This document shows positions 51,345 to 53,395 of a stretch of 53,395 nucleotides of DNA, in pieces. Both the position numbers and the translations under genes were made by a program. A model generated the notes under the pieces. It was not told the origin of the DNA. It saw only the letters and a program-made list of their open reading frames with translations, and ran no database searches. The DNA lies in NCBI GenBank assembly GCA_012270545.1, contig JAAXID010000286.1:1-53395 (forward strand), written 5' to 3'. This stretch comes from Anaerolineae bacterium. GTDB lineage: Bacteria > Chloroflexota > Anaerolineae > Aggregatilineales > Phototrophicaceae. Numbering within the stretch: the first letter of the stretch is position 1; each line of letters opens with the position of its first letter.

Positions 51345-51444
51345 TTTTACGAATGTAAAACCGTTTGCGACCTGATTCCCGTATAATGAGAAGTGGGACA
51401 AAGTATGGAATCTCGGTATCTCATTTATGCCGATGCGCTATAAT
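51345..51444 (+). promoter_or_regulatory. Regulatory stretch before the M50-like gene
   Basis: The 266-base gap holds a perfect inverted repeat TTTTAC-GAAT-GTAAAA (51345-51360) and two perfect TATAAT boxes (51382-51387 and 51439-51444). The second box is 37 bases before the GTG start. The repeat may be an operator; neither box has a good -35. Confidence 0.4.
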
Positions 51445-51480
51445 CCAGGTTCGCAGACGTGATAGTTCGAGGAATCGCTT

Positions 51481-52563
51481 GTGTATAGACGATCGCGCTT
51501 GTTCTGGGCACTGCTGCTGGTGTTGAGCATCGCTTGGATTGGATTGGGGTCCTTCCTCACATCCGAGCTCTTCGACAGCGGCAATCTTGGCAGCGAGTTA
51601 TCCAGCGAAATCCAATCGCTTGGCAGCGACATACAAGTCGACGCATTAGGTAATCTGCCGCTTCCGCTGTTTTTTCTCGCGAGCGGGTTGCCATTTGCTC
51701 TTGTCTCGCTTTTCTTCCTCTGGCGCAACAACAAGCGGGGTCCGGCTTCTGTATCAACAGACCCTGATAAGGTCATACGAAGGCAGGCGCTATTGGTATC
51801 CTTGCTGGCGCTGCTATTCGCCCTGTTCCTTTGGAACATCGGCGGCACACCGGGGCAAACTGGCCCACGTCCCGATGCGGATTTCCTGACGGCGACCCTG
51901 GCGCCTTTGCTATGGCCTGTTCATCTCTTTGTTACTTTCATCCATGAAGCTGGGCATTCACTCGCTGCGCTGATTACCGGTGGCGAGGTTCTCAAGTTTG
52001 AGGTTTCGCCAAACGGATCGGGAAGGGCGGTGACTGCTGGCGGTTACCCAGCGCTAATCCTGCCAGCGGGCTATCTCGGCGCGGCGCTGTTTGGCTCCGC
52101 TCTGTTCTTCCTGAGCAGCCGCAATCCCAAATGGACGCGCGGACTATCGATCTTCCTGGGATTGTCGATCATCGTTTTGACCGTGCTCTACGCCAGGCCC
52201 GATCAATTTGGCAACCTGACTGCCAATATAATCGGCATTGGCTTCGGCGTTGCCATGGTCGCGCTCGGCTGGCTGGCGCCACGCATCGTGAATGTCTTCC
52301 TCCTCAACACCCTGGCAATACTGACGGGCTTAAATGCTGTGATGGACCTGTCGTTTCTCGTCAGGTTTCCGGATGCGGGTATTGGCGATGTCATGAACGA
52401 CGCCGCCGCCTTTGCCGCCGAGTATACGCCGCTGCTGCCAGGTTCTGTGGTCGCTTTCATCTGGTCCGCTATCGCCATATTCATGTTGGGCGCCGCGGTG
52501 TATTTTGGTTTGTTCAAGCCAGTGGGTGGAGAGATCAGCGACGCTGTCAAAGGGCAGAATTGA
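51481..52563 (+). CDS. Membrane metallopeptidase-like protein, M50B type
   Basis: The 360-residue protein has about eight to nine hydrophobic segments. The motif F-I-H-E-A-G-H-S-L-A-A-L-I-T-G-G at about 156-171 has the H-E-x-x-H zinc site inside a hydrophobic helix, as in site-2-type (M50B-like) proteases. A-G-Y-L-G-A-A-L-F-G-S follows. Such proteins may act inside the membrane, though many of this small family are uncharacterised and the expected substrate is unknown. GTG at 51481 has AGGAAT seven bases upstream. The next gene is a paralogue without the motif. Confidence 0.75.
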   Translation: MYRRSRLFWALLLVLSIAWIGLGSFLTSELFDSGNLGSELSSEIQSLGSDIQVDALGNLPLPLFFLASGLPFALVSLFFLWRNNKRGPASVSTDPDKVIRRQALLVSLLALLFALFLWNIGGTPGQTGPRPDADFLTATLAPLLWPVHLFVTFIHEAGHSLAALITGGEVLKFEVSPNGSGRAVTAGGYPALILPAGYLGAALFGSALFFLSSRNPKWTRGLSIFLGLSIIVLTVLYARPDQFGNLTANIIGIGFGVAMVALGWLAPRIVNVFLLNTLAILTGLNAVMDLSFLVRFPDAGIGDVMNDAAAFAAEYTPLLPGSVVAFIWSAIAIFMLGAAVYFGLFKPVGGEISDAVKGQN

Positions 52564-52649
52564 TTGAGGACAGCCGGATCATATTCCCTTTACAATCAAA
52601 AGTATTCCGCTAGGGAGACGAGGAAAGTCAGAGTTTAAGGAGATAGATT

Positions 52650-53395
52650 ATGTTGCGGGAGTTCGTAGAGCGAAAGGTACGCCGTGAAATCGTGCGCAGG
52701 AACTTCATTATTTCTGCAGCGGCATTCATTGGCATTTTTGCGCTGTGGTATATCGAGGCGCTGTCCGGATTGGCTCATCCGTTCCGAATGTTCGTCAACA
52801 ACATTCATGGTGGGCTCACCGCCTTCGCCATGCAGATGACGGGCGGAACTGTTGAAAGTTTCACCCTCTCGCAGGTTGGCACGTATACGATCGAGTTTCG
52901 CGATGGAGCGGACGCTTTGACGATGTCGGCCGGTTATCTAGGCTCGGCAGCGCTCGGCGCCTTGATGTTTTTCCTGGTCAATCGGGCGCCACATCTGGTT
53001 CGCTTGATCGCCGGCATTACCGGCCTATTCACCATCGGCTTCCTGGCGCTTTTCATCCGTCCGGCTGCAACAGGGGACTGGATCTCGATGATTGTTTGCC
53101 TAGGCTTCGGAGCGCTGCTGGTGATTCTGGGCTGGACGGGACGCGGCGATATCAATCAACTGCGATCACGCAAGTCCGTCACGCAAATTGTGCTGACCGT
53201 CATTTCGCTCATGACCGGTTTGCATATTCTGCTCGACCTGCCCCTTGTCCTTTCGACACCGGCTTATGCCGGCGATGTCATCACCAACCCCGTCGCCTAC
53301 TTTGCTGAGAATGTCATGCCCGCCTTATCCGTCCAAGTAGTCGCGACTATCTGGGTCACGATCGCCATCGCGCTGATGGGCATCGCCTTCCAATT
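52650..53395 (+). CDS. M50B-like paralogue with lost HExxH motif (cut by the window end)
   Basis: This frame runs from ATG 52650 (AAGGAG upstream) to the window end without a stop, 248 codons so far. It aligns with the upstream M50-like protein: F-V-N-N-I-H-G-G-L-T-A-F-A-M-Q-M-T-G-G stands where the other has F-V-T-F-I-H-E-A-G-H-S-L-A-A-L-I-T-G-G. S-A-G-Y-L-G-S-A-A-L-G-A follows in both. The His is kept, but Glu and the second His are replaced by Gly and Thr, so it cannot be a normal zinc peptidase. A role as partner or regulator of the active paralogue is inferred. About six hydrophobic segments are visible. Confidence 0.8.
   Translation, partial: MLREFVERKVRREIVRRNFIISAAAFIGIFALWYIEALSGLAHPFRMFVNNIHGGLTAFAMQMTGGTVESFTLSQVGTYTIEFRDGADALTMSAGYLGSAALGALMFFLVNRAPHLVRLIAGITGLFTIGFLALFIRPAATGDWISMIVCLGFGALLVILGWTGRGDINQLRSRKSVTQIVLTVISLMTGLHILLDLPLVLSTPAYAGDVITNPVAYFAENVMPALSVQVVATIWVTIAIALMGIAFQ

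Noticed and set aside
1-53395. tRNA, rRNA and CRISPR arrays
   Set aside because: No cloverleaf-like sequence with CCA-side and T-loop signature, no rRNA segment and no regularly spaced repeats were recognised on either strand by eye.

Overview
The window looks like a piece of the chromosome of a Chloroflexota (green non-sulfur) bacterium, possibly near Anaerolineae. This is an inference of moderate confidence. It rests on the Thr/Pro-rich linkers (for example the protein at 3779-4402), the GC-rich but not extreme codon use, the mix of TIR, NACHT and HEAT proteins, and a complete branched-chain amino-acid-type ABC operon. No rRNA, tRNA, CRISPR array, integrase or transposase gene was seen.

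Layout. 1-5730: a small inverted-repeat element, a TPR membrane protein, an arsenate reductase, molybdate ModB and ModA (no ModC beside them), an SH3-like surface protein and an uncharacterised membrane protein. 6035-10806: the housekeeping sigma factor, an aminotransferase, an MFS carrier and TrmB. 10812-12848: a single-chain GmrSD-like (DUF262+DUF1524) defence gene. 12980-17185: an M16 peptidase pair, a TfoX_C protein and FabF. 17195-20902: a selenoprotein cluster on the minus strand. 20990-23076: an unrecognised protein and a glycosyltransferase. 23215-30553: two substrate-binding proteins followed by LivH, LivM, LivG and LivF. 30559-32629: a kinase-like protein and an EamA transporter. 32791-41599: a four-gene TIR/STAND/NACHT cluster, probably an immune or conflict system. 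41627-48300: a PQQ-type sugar dehydrogenase, a duplicated coiled-coil membrane protein, mannose-6-phosphate isomerase, ClpB and a Trm112-like protein. 48442-53395: a secreted glycosidase-like protein, a flippase-like protein, an M50-like membrane peptidase and its apparently inactive paralogue, which is cut by the window end.

The most unusual content is the selenoprotein cluster. Two reading frames that appear broken by UGA are continuous if UGA is read as selenocysteine. One gives U-G-S-C in a UGSC-family protein. The other gives C-E-Y-U in an AhpD-like protein where the family has CxxC. Each UGA is followed at a suitable distance by a hairpin that fits a bacterial SECIS element. The UGSC gene sits just downstream of its usual partner, a thioredoxin-fused protein. 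Ordinary gene calling would split both selenoprotein genes in two.

The second unusual region is the TIR cluster. A 1316-residue TIR-NTPase-HEAT protein overlaps by 4 bases a TIR protein carrying a formylglycine-generating-enzyme-like domain that lacks the catalytic cysteine pair. A small protein and a NACHT NTPase follow and share a short GHVxFAGxD motif with each other. With the GmrSD-like gene, this gives the window two separate defence-type loci.
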